Positions 1 to 5,682 of a DNA stretch of 5,682 nucleotides are shown one piece after another; position 1 is the first letter of the stretch; every line of letters starts with the position of its first letter. The DNA is taken from the NCBI GenBank assembly GCA_021443065.1, contig JABUUR010000349.1, positions 1 to 5,682 of the forward strand, read 5' to 3'. This DNA is from Fibrobacter sp. Lineage in GTDB: Bacteria; Fibrobacterota; Fibrobacteria; Fibrobacterales; Fibrobacteraceae. The position numbers and the translations under genes are program-made. The notes below the pieces were generated by a model. The model worked only from the letters and a program-made list of their open reading frames with translations, ran no database searches and was not told the DNA's origin.

Positions 1-1817
1 GCGCTCATGAACTGGTAGATTATAAAGATAATCGCCGCCGTGGAGAGCACCATCAGGGGAATAGGCTGGCTTGCAAACATGATGCGGTAACGGCTTTTTA
101 CCCGCTTGGGAATCCAATGGATAAGCATGCCGGCGATGAACACCAAGATGATGTTGATGTGCTCCCAGGCGATGGTGGGGATGGTTTCCAGTTTCCATGC
201 GGTGCCCATCTGGTTCACCATGTTCTTTGCCGTATTCCATGCCACTTCGTTTGCCTCGGCGGGGTCCAGGTTGGAACCTGCACGGAAGAAAAGACGGGTG
301 AAGGTGATGAACACGAAGGTGAGGGTGACGTTCCATGCGGTGTAGAGCCAGTGGTAGGTTTTCTGGCTGAACAAACGGAAAATCATGACGGAATAAATCC
401 CTACAAATAGAACACCGAACCATACGGATGTGATGGCGAAAATGGGGTAGCCCCAGTTCTTGAAAATGATGGCACTGAGAGCGAAAAGAACAAAGGAGGC
501 CGTGGCGCGGAAAGTGACGCCCCGCTTGACCCAGAACTTGTTGAACACCTGTCCAAAGCCGTTCAAACCGCCCCAGATGATAAAGTTCCAACTGGCCCCG
601 TGCCACCAACCGCCGATAATCTGTGTTGACATGGCATTCATGTTTGTGGTAATGAACTTGCGGGAATCAGGCTTGAAATAGGCGAACAGGGCGATGTATA
701 GAAGGAACAATCCGATGGCAAGTCCCACCCAGCCACTGCCGGAAAGGATGATGGCCACGAGACTGATAAAGCCAATCCAGAAATAGGTGCCTATGCTTGC
801 GCCGCGGTTACCGCCCAGGGGAATGTACACGTAGTCGCGTAGCCAACTGGAAAGGCTGATGTGCCAACGACGCCAGAATTCCGTGGGAGAAATTGCCTTG
901 TAGGGGCTGTTGAAGTTTTGTGGAAGCCGGAACCCCATCAAGAGGGCCACCCCGATGGCAATATCCGTGTAGCCGGAAAAGTCCGCGTAAACCTGCAGGG
1001 AGTAGGCGAACAATGCGATGAGATTTTCAAAGCCTGTAAACAAAAGCGGCGTATCGAAAACGCGGTCTACGAAGTTCGTTGCCAGGTAGTCGCTCAGGAT
1101 GACCTTTTTTGCAAGTCCGTTCAAGATCCAGAATACGGCAATGCCGAAAGTGCGGCGGGGCAGGAAAAATTTTTTGTAAAGTTGGGGCACGAACTTGTCG
1201 GCGCGTACGATGGGGCCCGCCACCAGTTGGGGGAAAAAGGTCAGGTAGAACCCGAAATCGAGAATGTTCGTTACCGCCTTGATTTTTCCACGGTAGATGT
1301 CGATGCAGTAACTCATGGCCTGGAAGGTGAAGAAGGATATACCCACCGGCAAAATGATGCGGTCCACCAGGGAGTTCGTGCCGAACAAGGTGTTGCTGGC
1401 CGCTGCAAAGAAGTTGTACACATGAAGTTCGATGCCGAATATGTCGTAAAGCACATCCAGGAAGAAATAGGCGTACTTGTAGTAGCAAAGCACCAGAAGG
1501 TCCACCACCACCGCCAAAATCATCCACAGTTTTTTCTTCCAGTGGATGTCGGACTTTTCGATGAATTTGCCGATAAAGAAATTCGCAACGACGCAGAATG
1601 CCAGAATGCAGACGTAACTGCCGCTGGTCTTGTAGTAAAAGAACATGCTGGTGGCGAACAGGAAGGTATTGCGCAACAGCACACGGTTATGGACCAGGGT
1701 CAAAAGGGCGAACACCACCGCAAAAAATCCCCAGAAGTAGAACTGCGTAAACAGCAGGGGGCTGTTGGGGTCGAAGGCGAACGTTCGAGTAAGGAATGGA
1801 ATCAAATAATCGAGCAT
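1..1817 (-). CDS. MBOAT-family membrane O-acyltransferase, AlgI/PatA-like (3' end outside window)
   Basis: Polytopic inner-membrane protein expected to move acetyl groups from a cytoplasmic donor across the membrane for glycan O-acetylation. It reads open for 605 codons from ATG 1817 to the window edge. The opening FDPNSPLLF followed by a hydrophobic helix (about 21-42) is typical of the family and supports the start. Conserved landmarks are ILPVGISFFTFQ (155-166), FFPQLVAGPI (194-203), YADFSGYTDIAIG (277-289), FWRRWHISLSSWLRDY (314-329), YIPLGGNRG (331-339) and GGWWHGASWNF (402-412), with the probable catalytic His406 and a second conserved His319. About 60 residues separate GGNR from WHGASW, more than in AlgI, and two extra membrane segments fit there (about 345-381). 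TRLFFRAGS (507-515) is a usual late motif, so the stop probably lies not far past the window edge. The start is 8 nt after the SGNH stop, with no strong Shine-Dalgarno. Confidence 0.93.
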   Translation of the reverse strand, partial: MLDYLIPFLTRTFAFDPNSPLLFTQFYFWGFFAVVFALLTLVHNRVLLRNTFLFATSMFFYYKTSGSYVCILAFCVVANFFIGKFIEKSDIHWKKKLWMILAVVVDLLVLCYYKYAYFFLDVLYDIFGIELHVYNFFAAASNTLFGTNSLVDRIILPVGISFFTFQAMSYCIDIYRGKIKAVTNILDFGFYLTFFPQLVAGPIVRADKFVPQLYKKFFLPRRTFGIAVFWILNGLAKKVILSDYLATNFVDRVFDTPLLFTGFENLIALFAYSLQVYADFSGYTDIAIGVALLMGFRLPQNFNSPYKAISPTEFWRRWHISLSSWLRDYVYIPLGGNRGASIGTYFWIGFISLVAIILSGSGWVGLAIGLFLLYIALFAYFKPDSRKFITTNMNAMSTQIIGGWWHGASWNFIIWGGLNGFGQVFNKFWVKRGVTFRATASFVLFALSAIIFKNWGYPIFAITSVWFGVLFVGIYSVMIFRLFSQKTYHWLYTAWNVTLTFVFITFTRLFFRAGSNLDPAEANEVAWNTAKNMVNQMGTAWKLETIPTIAWEHINIILVFIAGMLIHWIPKRVKSRYRIMFASQPIPLMVLSTAAIIFIIYQFMS

Positions 1818-1825
1818 GATAAACT

Positions 1826-3502
1826 TTACTTGGAAATGATGGGTTGGGGAGGTGGTGCAACAGGTTCCTGTGCAGGCAAGTTTGCAATGTGCTCCATGTA
1901 GGCGTTGATGAAAGCCTTGTAGAACATGTCGCCCAGCAGGTTGTAACCCGCAAGTTTAAAGTGGACTTTGTCGCCCTTGGCCAAATCGGCTTTTTCCCAC
2001 TTGGCCATGGAACCCAAGCCCCCCATTATGCTGAACTTGTCCCAAATGGCGGCCTTGTGCCTTTTGGCTATGGTAAAGAATGCCTGGCGGGCAAGTTCTC
2101 CATTTGGATGTTGTACGTAACGACGTTTTTTTACCTTGCGGAACATGTCGTTGTTTGTCTCGAAAATAAAGGCGGCATCGGGGTTGATCGCCTTGAAGCG
2201 GGTAATGAGCGTGTCGTAGTTTGCAATGAACCCTTTGGCGTCAAAATGTTCCACGTTTGCGTCGTTGATGCCGATGGCGAAAATGATCAAGTCGGGCTTG
2301 TAGAATTTCAATTCGTTTTCGATCCTGGGGCAGGTTTCCTTGTAGTAATTGGGGACGCGGGCTCCGTTGATGCCTACGCTTGTGTAGGTGATGCCCGGAT
2401 TTTCCGTCTCGGAGAGAATGCCTGTGAGGGTGAACCGCGGACGTGTAGATTTTATCAATGTGGCGGAGTCCGACACGGCACTGTCCTTGACTGTGGAATC
2501 GGCAGATGCAGAAACGCCTGCCGCTGCGATTGCACCTTCCGTAGACTTGTTGCTTGCCGCTTCCTCTTGGGCGAGACACGCGGAATCCAGCACGTCGCAT
2601 TCCCCTTGGAACATGGAATCCAAGGCTATGTTTGCAGAGCCCGGCAACGCGACGTTACGGGGGATTTCCGCTTTCTTCGTGGTGTCTAGAACTGCAACGG
2701 CGGAATCCTTCAGGGTGGAATCCGCATTGGCTCTTGCAATGGAGTCTTGCACCAGGGAGTCGGTAATGAACTGCGCTACGGTGGCTTGTTTTAGGCTGTC
2801 AATCCAGCGGAACTGGATCTGTATGGAATCGATGGGACGTGGGCTTGTAAACAGGTAACTCTGGCTTGCGGAATCCAGCACGCCGTAAATGTCCGCGGAG
2901 TCCACGCGAAGCACCGGGAGTACGTCCCCGTTGTCGCTGTAACCGAACAGGCGGAACCTTGTTTCGCCCCACATGGGTTCGTTGTTGTAGCGGTCCAAAA
3001 GAATCGATATTTCTGCACGAGGGTCGGATGTGCTGACGGCAATGCCGAGAACGCCCAGGGGCTTTTTCACTTCGCGAAGCACATTCTTGCTCATGTCCCA
3101 AATGCCCTTGTAGTAACTTGCGTAGGTAGAGGGCGTGTTTGTCTTTGCCGCGGAGTATGGGAATATAAAGCCTCGTCCGGCATTTGCACCTGGGTATTCC
3201 TTTATAAGGTGTTCGCGGATGCGCCCCGAGATAACGTCTGCCTGCAAATGGGATCCGCCTACGTGCAAAATGCGCACTTGGCCGCGATTTTCAAAAACCA
3301 GGGTGTCCAGTTTCTTGAAGAAGGGTTCAAAGGCGTTGTTGCCGCCGGGAAACTGGAGGATGTTCAGCGTGGTATCGATGAAATCGTATTTGGATATGTC
3401 CAGAGGATAACTGCCTGGCGCAATATTCAAATCCTTGGCATTCAAGAACGCCGTTAGGCAAAATGCCAGCAGAACGAACAACTTCTTGAACCCCCCCGTC
3501 AC
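1826..3502 (-). CDS. Secreted SGNH/GDSL-family protein, paralog of the preceding gene (transferase or esterase)
   Basis: A 558-residue protein. Residues 1-22 look like a Sec signal peptide (Lys6-Lys7, hydrophobic core 8-20, likely cut after FLNA), and no lipobox is present. Block I is RILHVGGSHLQAD with Ser84; the usual GDS is GGS here. Beta-rich sequence (about 150-235) is followed by an Asp/Ser/Ala-rich linker (236-352) with two cysteines (302 and 309). Block II is SVGINGA (Gly380), block III is the canonical GIND (Asn413), and block V is GDKVHF, giving a Ser84/Asp511/His514 triad. MGGLGSMAKW (493-502) matches the neighbouring paralog, and the C-terminus is Pro-rich. The start is GTG, overlapping the upstream TGA as GTGA and preceded by a strong GGAGG. 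It should act in the periplasm or on the cell surface beside the MBOAT system. Whether it adds or removes acetyl groups cannot be read from sequence. Confidence 0.85.
   Translation of the reverse strand: MTGGFKKLFVLLAFCLTAFLNAKDLNIAPGSYPLDISKYDFIDTTLNILQFPGGNNAFEPFFKKLDTLVFENRGQVRILHVGGSHLQADVISGRIREHLIKEYPGANAGRGFIFPYSAAKTNTPSTYASYYKGIWDMSKNVLREVKKPLGVLGIAVSTSDPRAEISILLDRYNNEPMWGETRFRLFGYSDNGDVLPVLRVDSADIYGVLDSASQSYLFTSPRPIDSIQIQFRWIDSLKQATVAQFITDSLVQDSIARANADSTLKDSAVAVLDTTKKAEIPRNVALPGSANIALDSMFQGECDVLDSACLAQEEAASNKSTEGAIAAAGVSASADSTVKDSAVSDSATLIKSTRPRFTLTGILSETENPGITYTSVGINGARVPNYYKETCPRIENELKFYKPDLIIFAIGINDANVEHFDAKGFIANYDTLITRFKAINPDAAFIFETNNDMFRKVKKRRYVQHPNGELARQAFFTIAKRHKAAIWDKFSIMGGLGSMAKWEKADLAKGDKVHFKLAGYNLLGDMFYKAFINAYMEHIANLPAQEPVAPPPQPIISK
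2474..2503 (-). repeat. Asp-Ser linker repeat, copy B (ADSTVKDSAV)
   Basis: Encodes residues 334-343 of the secreted SGNH protein and matches copy A at 9 of 10 residues. The codons differ more than the protein does: serine is TCC in one place and AGT in the other, and several third positions have changed. The peptide pattern therefore looks older than, or selected beyond, a recent DNA duplication. Confidence 0.7.
2696..2725 (-). repeat. Asp-Ser linker repeat, copy A (ADSTLKDSAV)
   Basis: Encodes residues 260-269 of the secreted SGNH protein. With copy B it brackets the low-complexity linker that also carries other Asp-Ser pairs (for example at 248-254 and 295-308). A linker of this type between folded parts is probably flexible and exposed outside the cytoplasm. 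Confidence 0.7.
3491..3497 (-). repeat. G7 homopolymer at codons 2-4 of the second SGNH gene
   Basis: The coding strand reads GTGAC followed by seven G residues, encoding the end of Thr2's codon and Gly3-Gly4. Slippage by one base would shift the frame immediately after the start codon and before the signal peptide. Seven bases is short for an established phase-variable tract, so this is recorded as a possible mutable site only. Confidence 0.5.
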
Positions 3503-5163
3503 TTTTTAGCCTCCGTTGCTTTTTCCTTGGCGTTCGGCTTGGCATTTGCCTTTGTATATACCTTGGTCATTGCCGTTGTCTTTGCCTTCGCCTTTGTCGT
3601 ATCGGACGTTACGCTTTCCGAGAATTTCTTGATTTCCTTGAGTTTTTCGTCGGAAATGTTATGACGGTCGCGGAACTTGAAGTAGTCGTAATGCATGCGA
3701 AGCGCTGCACAGAAAAGGTCTCCCATGTAGGCTGCGCCGCGGCGTGTAAAGTGTATATGGTCCGTAAAGCCTAGTGCAGGTTCTTTCTTTACCCACTTCA
3801 TCATGGAACCGTTTCCGCCCATCACACGGTGCATGTCCCAGTAGGCAAGGCCGTTCTCCAAGGCGACCTCTCGCAGGGTCTTGATGGTAAGGTTCAAGGC
3901 GGGGTAGGTCTTCCACTGGCCATCCACCTGCTTTGCCATGTCGGCGGGGCCGATGAACAATATGTCGGCATCCGGGTTGGCCTTTTGAATCGCCTGGATT
4001 TGTCGTGTGATGATTTTCTTTGTCCATTCGATATTGCTGGAGTTTGTACCGGGCACAAGGTTTCCGCCGTATTCCATGATAATCAGGCGGGCATTCATGG
4101 CCTTGTAGGATTCTGCCAGGAGTTCGGAATCGATGCGGTGGAATATAGTGCCGGAACTTCCGCGCATGGCCACGTTGTCTACGGCTACGCCGTAAGCGCC
4201 GTCTGCGGAAATGGCGTATATTTCTGCGTTGCCGCTCAAATAAATTCGTGCGGTAGAAGTGGTGTCGGGCAACTTCCAGGTGTAAACGTTGAGTTTGTTC
4301 ATCTTTTCTACGACGGGGGCTGCGGCTTCAACGTTCTTTACGATTTTCTTAGGCGGATTTGCCGCGGTGGCGGAATCTGCGCCTTCGGGAGCCTGCTCGT
4401 AGGTGGTCTGCTCGTAGACGAGTTTTAAATTCAAGTTCCCGCGTTTGCCTGCCAAAACCTTTACGGTGCTGTAGCCGCCCACGTGTGGAAAATTGTCCCT
4501 GCGTTCCTTGCGCTTTTTGATGGTGATAGATGCAGACCCGTCCAGGTCGGCGAACTGTGCCAGCGGACCATAGCGGTTATGGGTCGCCTCTTCGTCCTTG
4601 GGGCCAAACAAGATGTAGCGCTTCAGGTCGCCGGAAATGGAATGGCTGGTGGTCTGGGAGGGAATGGTCAAAACAGGCGGCATCATGCCGGGGCCTGCAC
4701 CGCCGAATTCCTCCTGCAGGTCTTCGCGGATGGTGGCCGAAATGCGGTCTTCTTCCAGCTGGGAATCGCCATAATGCAGGATGTGAACCACGTTGCTGTC
4801 CAACTCCGCCAGCTGCAGGTGCAAGAAGAACCTGTCGAACCAGGTGGGGTCATTGTCCGGCAGGTCGAATCTGGTCCTACCCTTTTCGAAAAAGTCTTCG
4901 TAAAACTTCAAGGAATCGGAGAATTCAGAAAATTCCTTACGGCGGGTGGCTTCCATCATTTCCCGGATGGCGGCTTCGGGATCGACCTCGTTTTTCACCG
5001 CAGTATCGGCGGTAGAATCGGCCTTCACAAAAATATCCGTCAACTTGGGGTAGCGCAGCGTACTGTCGCCAACATGGATTCCCCCCTCGGGGTAAACGAC
5101 GGCAACGATGCCGAGGACCACGAAAAGGCTTAAAATGCTAAGTAAGGTTTTTAAGGGAGTCAT
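3499..5163 (-). CDS. Membrane-anchored SGNH/GDSL-family protein, probable O-acetyltransferase partner of the MBOAT protein
   Basis: A 554-residue protein. Residues 5-23 form one hydrophobic segment with no clear cleavage site, so it reads as a signal anchor placing the rest in the periplasm. After a charged, probably helical stretch (60-120) comes block I, HILHYGDSQ, with nucleophile Ser134. A beta-strand-rich insert with a short Ala/Pro/Lys linker (about 255-288) follows. Block II is VDNVAMRGSSG (Gly335), block III is MEYGGN (Asn368), and block V is TDHIHF, completing a Ser134/Asp468/His471 triad. A motif MGGNGSMMKW (448-457) precedes block V and recurs in the next gene. The last 33 residues (522-554) are a Lys/Ala/Thr tail. 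The ATG at 5163 is chosen because it places the anchor correctly; no good Shine-Dalgarno is visible, and translation may be coupled to hisS. By analogy with PatB and DltD it probably transfers acetyl groups to an envelope glycan. An esterase role is possible and the substrate is unknown. Confidence 0.85.
   Translation of the reverse strand: MTPLKTLLSILSLFVVLGIVAVVYPEGGIHVGDSTLRYPKLTDIFVKADSTADTAVKNEVDPEAAIREMMEATRRKEFSEFSDSLKFYEDFFEKGRTRFDLPDNDPTWFDRFFLHLQLAELDSNVVHILHYGDSQLEEDRISATIREDLQEEFGGAGPGMMPPVLTIPSQTTSHSISGDLKRYILFGPKDEEATHNRYGPLAQFADLDGSASITIKKRKERRDNFPHVGGYSTVKVLAGKRGNLNLKLVYEQTTYEQAPEGADSATAANPPKKIVKNVEAAAPVVEKMNKLNVYTWKLPDTTSTARIYLSGNAEIYAISADGAYGVAVDNVAMRGSSGTIFHRIDSELLAESYKAMNARLIIMEYGGNLVPGTNSSNIEWTKKIITRQIQAIQKANPDADILFIGPADMAKQVDGQWKTYPALNLTIKTLREVALENGLAYWDMHRVMGGNGSMMKWVKKEPALGFTDHIHFTRRGAAYMGDLFCAALRMHYDYFKFRDRHNISDEKLKEIKKFSESVTSDTTKAKAKTTAMTKVYTKANAKPNAKEKATEAKK
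3502..3600 (-). other. Lys/Ala/Thr-rich C-terminal tail of the first SGNH protein
   Basis: Codes for residues 522-554: 10 Lys, 8 Ala and 7 Thr in 33 residues, with only two acidic residues and recurring AK and NAK units. The tail lies after the catalytic block V and a short helical stretch, so it is not part of the SGNH fold. Its strong positive charge would suit contact with an anionic envelope polymer, though this is inference. Confidence 0.75.
3510..3514 (-). promoter_or_regulatory. Shine-Dalgarno GGAGG for the second SGNH gene
   Basis: GGAGG lies inside the last codons of the upstream SGNH gene, 7 nt before a GTG at 3502..3500. The spacing is ideal and no ATG competes at this junction, so the site decides the GTG start. 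It is the only strong ribosome-binding site at the three junctions in this window. The GTGA overlap with the upstream stop also allows translational coupling. Confidence 0.8.
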
Positions 5164-5178
5164 CTTACATTAAAGAGT

Positions 5179-5682
5179 TCAATTTTTGAGGGTTGCGATG
5201 ATATCGTTTATTGGACCGATATGCATGGAACCGTCGCGAAGATCCTTGTATTCGTATTCTCCGGCGTTTGCCTTGTCACCGTCTACATAGACGACAATTT
5301 TTGCGCCCTGGTAGTTTGCCTGTTCCAACTGTTTACCCATCTTCATGGTAGAAAGGGGGTGGGATACGGACAAGCCCATGTTCTCAAACTCGCCTGCACG
5401 GAAAGTCTGGGCGGTCTCGAAAATCTTTTTCATGTCGTTTGTAAAACTTGCAATGTACAGGTCCACGCTCTGCTTGGGGTTGGGAAGCAGCCCGTGTTCT
5501 CGGAGCAAATCCGCAAGCACAACATCGCCCATTCCAAAGCCCACGCCCGGAATGCGGTCGCCGCCCAGTTTTTCGGTAAGGCTGTCGTAACGTCCACCGC
5601 CTGCAATTGCACGCATGGATTTGCCCTTGTCAAAGACTTCGAATACGATGCCCGTGTAGTAGGCGAGGCCTCGGACAATGCT
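5179..5682 (-). CDS. hisS: Histidyl-tRNA synthetase, C-terminal part (5' end outside window)
   Basis: Charges tRNA-His with histidine in the cytoplasm (class II aminoacyl-tRNA synthetase). The visible 167 residues run in frame from the window edge to a TGA at 5181..5179. They open with the histidine-binding motif RGLAYYTGIVFE (fragment residues 4-15), followed by AIAGGGRYD (25-33) and GVGFGMGD, the class II motif 3 region. Residues from about 68 to the end form the alpha/beta anticodon-binding domain, with the typical KMGKQLEQA and YKDLRDGS stretches. Two positions differ from the E. coli type: LDYY reads LAYY, and the motif 3 arginine (MGLER in E. coli) is replaced in MGDVV. I believe a subgroup of bacterial HisRS shares these features, so the gene is probably functional. 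The N-terminal catalytic core lies beyond 5682. The next gene starts only 15 nt downstream, so co-transcription is likely. Confidence 0.95.
   Translation of the reverse strand, partial: SIVRGLAYYTGIVFEVFDKGKSMRAIAGGGRYDSLTEKLGGDRIPGVGFGMGDVVLADLLREHGLLPNPKQSVDLYIASFTNDMKKIFETAQTFRAGEFENMGLSVSHPLSTMKMGKQLEQANYQGAKIVVYVDGDKANAGEYEYKDLRDGSMHIGPINDIIATLKN

Noticed and set aside
106..681. Short plus-strand frames in the left part of the window
   Set aside because: They are antisense to the well-supported C-terminal half of the MBOAT gene, with no supporting motif.
861..1901. Plus-strand open frame of 346 codons
   Set aside because: It lies antisense to the MBOAT gene, and its translation is His/Glu/Gln/Val-rich with no recognisable domain. 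The minus-strand frame there has continuous family motifs, so this is a shadow of it.
1844..2689. Plus-strand open frame of 281 codons
   Set aside because: Antisense to the second SGNH gene, Cys/Gly/Val-rich, with no start context or motif; it is a complement-strand shadow.
2580..2882. 15-bp direct repeat GCGGAATCCAGCACG at 2580-2594 and 2868-2882
   Set aside because: Both copies encode the same VLDSA residues in the same frame of the Asp-Ser-rich protein, so shared codon choice explains the identity; there are no other signs of a mobile element or recombination site.
4483..5133. Plus-strand open frame of 216 codons
   Set aside because: Antisense to the first SGNH gene; no recognisable protein features and no ribosome-binding site.
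5165..5170. ATGTAA start-stop on the minus strand just before the first SGNH gene
   Set aside because: Minimal start-stop elements can regulate translation, but this one has no Shine-Dalgarno and six bases occur easily by chance in an AT-rich junction.

Overview
The window holds one polarity only: four genes, all on the minus strand, packed so tightly that they look like a single transcription unit reading from the right edge (5682) to the left edge (1). In transcription order they are the C-terminal part of a histidyl-tRNA synthetase (5682..5179, 5' end outside the window), a membrane-anchored SGNH/GDSL-family protein (5163..3499), a second, secreted SGNH/GDSL-family protein (3502..1826), and an MBOAT-family membrane O-acyltransferase (1817..1, 3' end outside the window). 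The junctions are 15 nt, a 4-nt GTGA overlap, and 8 nt. There is no gap above 15 nt, and I see no promoter, terminator, RNA gene, insertion sequence or CRISPR in the window.

The last three genes have the composition of a cell-envelope O-acetylation cassette. In characterised systems (PatA/PatB for peptidoglycan, AlgI/AlgJ/AlgX for alginate, DltB/DltD for teichoic acid) an MBOAT protein passes an acyl group across the cytoplasmic membrane. An SGNH-fold partner on the outer face then transfers it to a glycopolymer. Here the MBOAT carries the WHGASW active-site motif. The first SGNH protein has an N-terminal membrane anchor, as PatB- and DltD-type partners do. The second has a cleavable signal peptide and could be a second transferase or an esterase (PatA/PatB/Ape1-like logic). 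The acceptor polymer cannot be read from this window.

The two SGNH proteins are diverged tandem paralogs. They share the block I context, a beta-rich insert between blocks I and II, and an MGGxGSMxKW motif before the catalytic D-x-x-H. They differ in anchoring, in the residue before the catalytic serine (GDSQ against GGSH) and in low-complexity additions: a Lys/Ala/Thr tail in the first and a long Asp-Ser linker in the second.

The organism is a bacterium with a double-membrane style of envelope biology. The roughly 50% GC content, the HisRS subtype and the SGNH-SGNH-MBOAT layout suggest the Fibrobacterota/Bacteroidota group, perhaps a Fibrobacter-like gut bacterium. This is an inference from general resemblance, not from a search.
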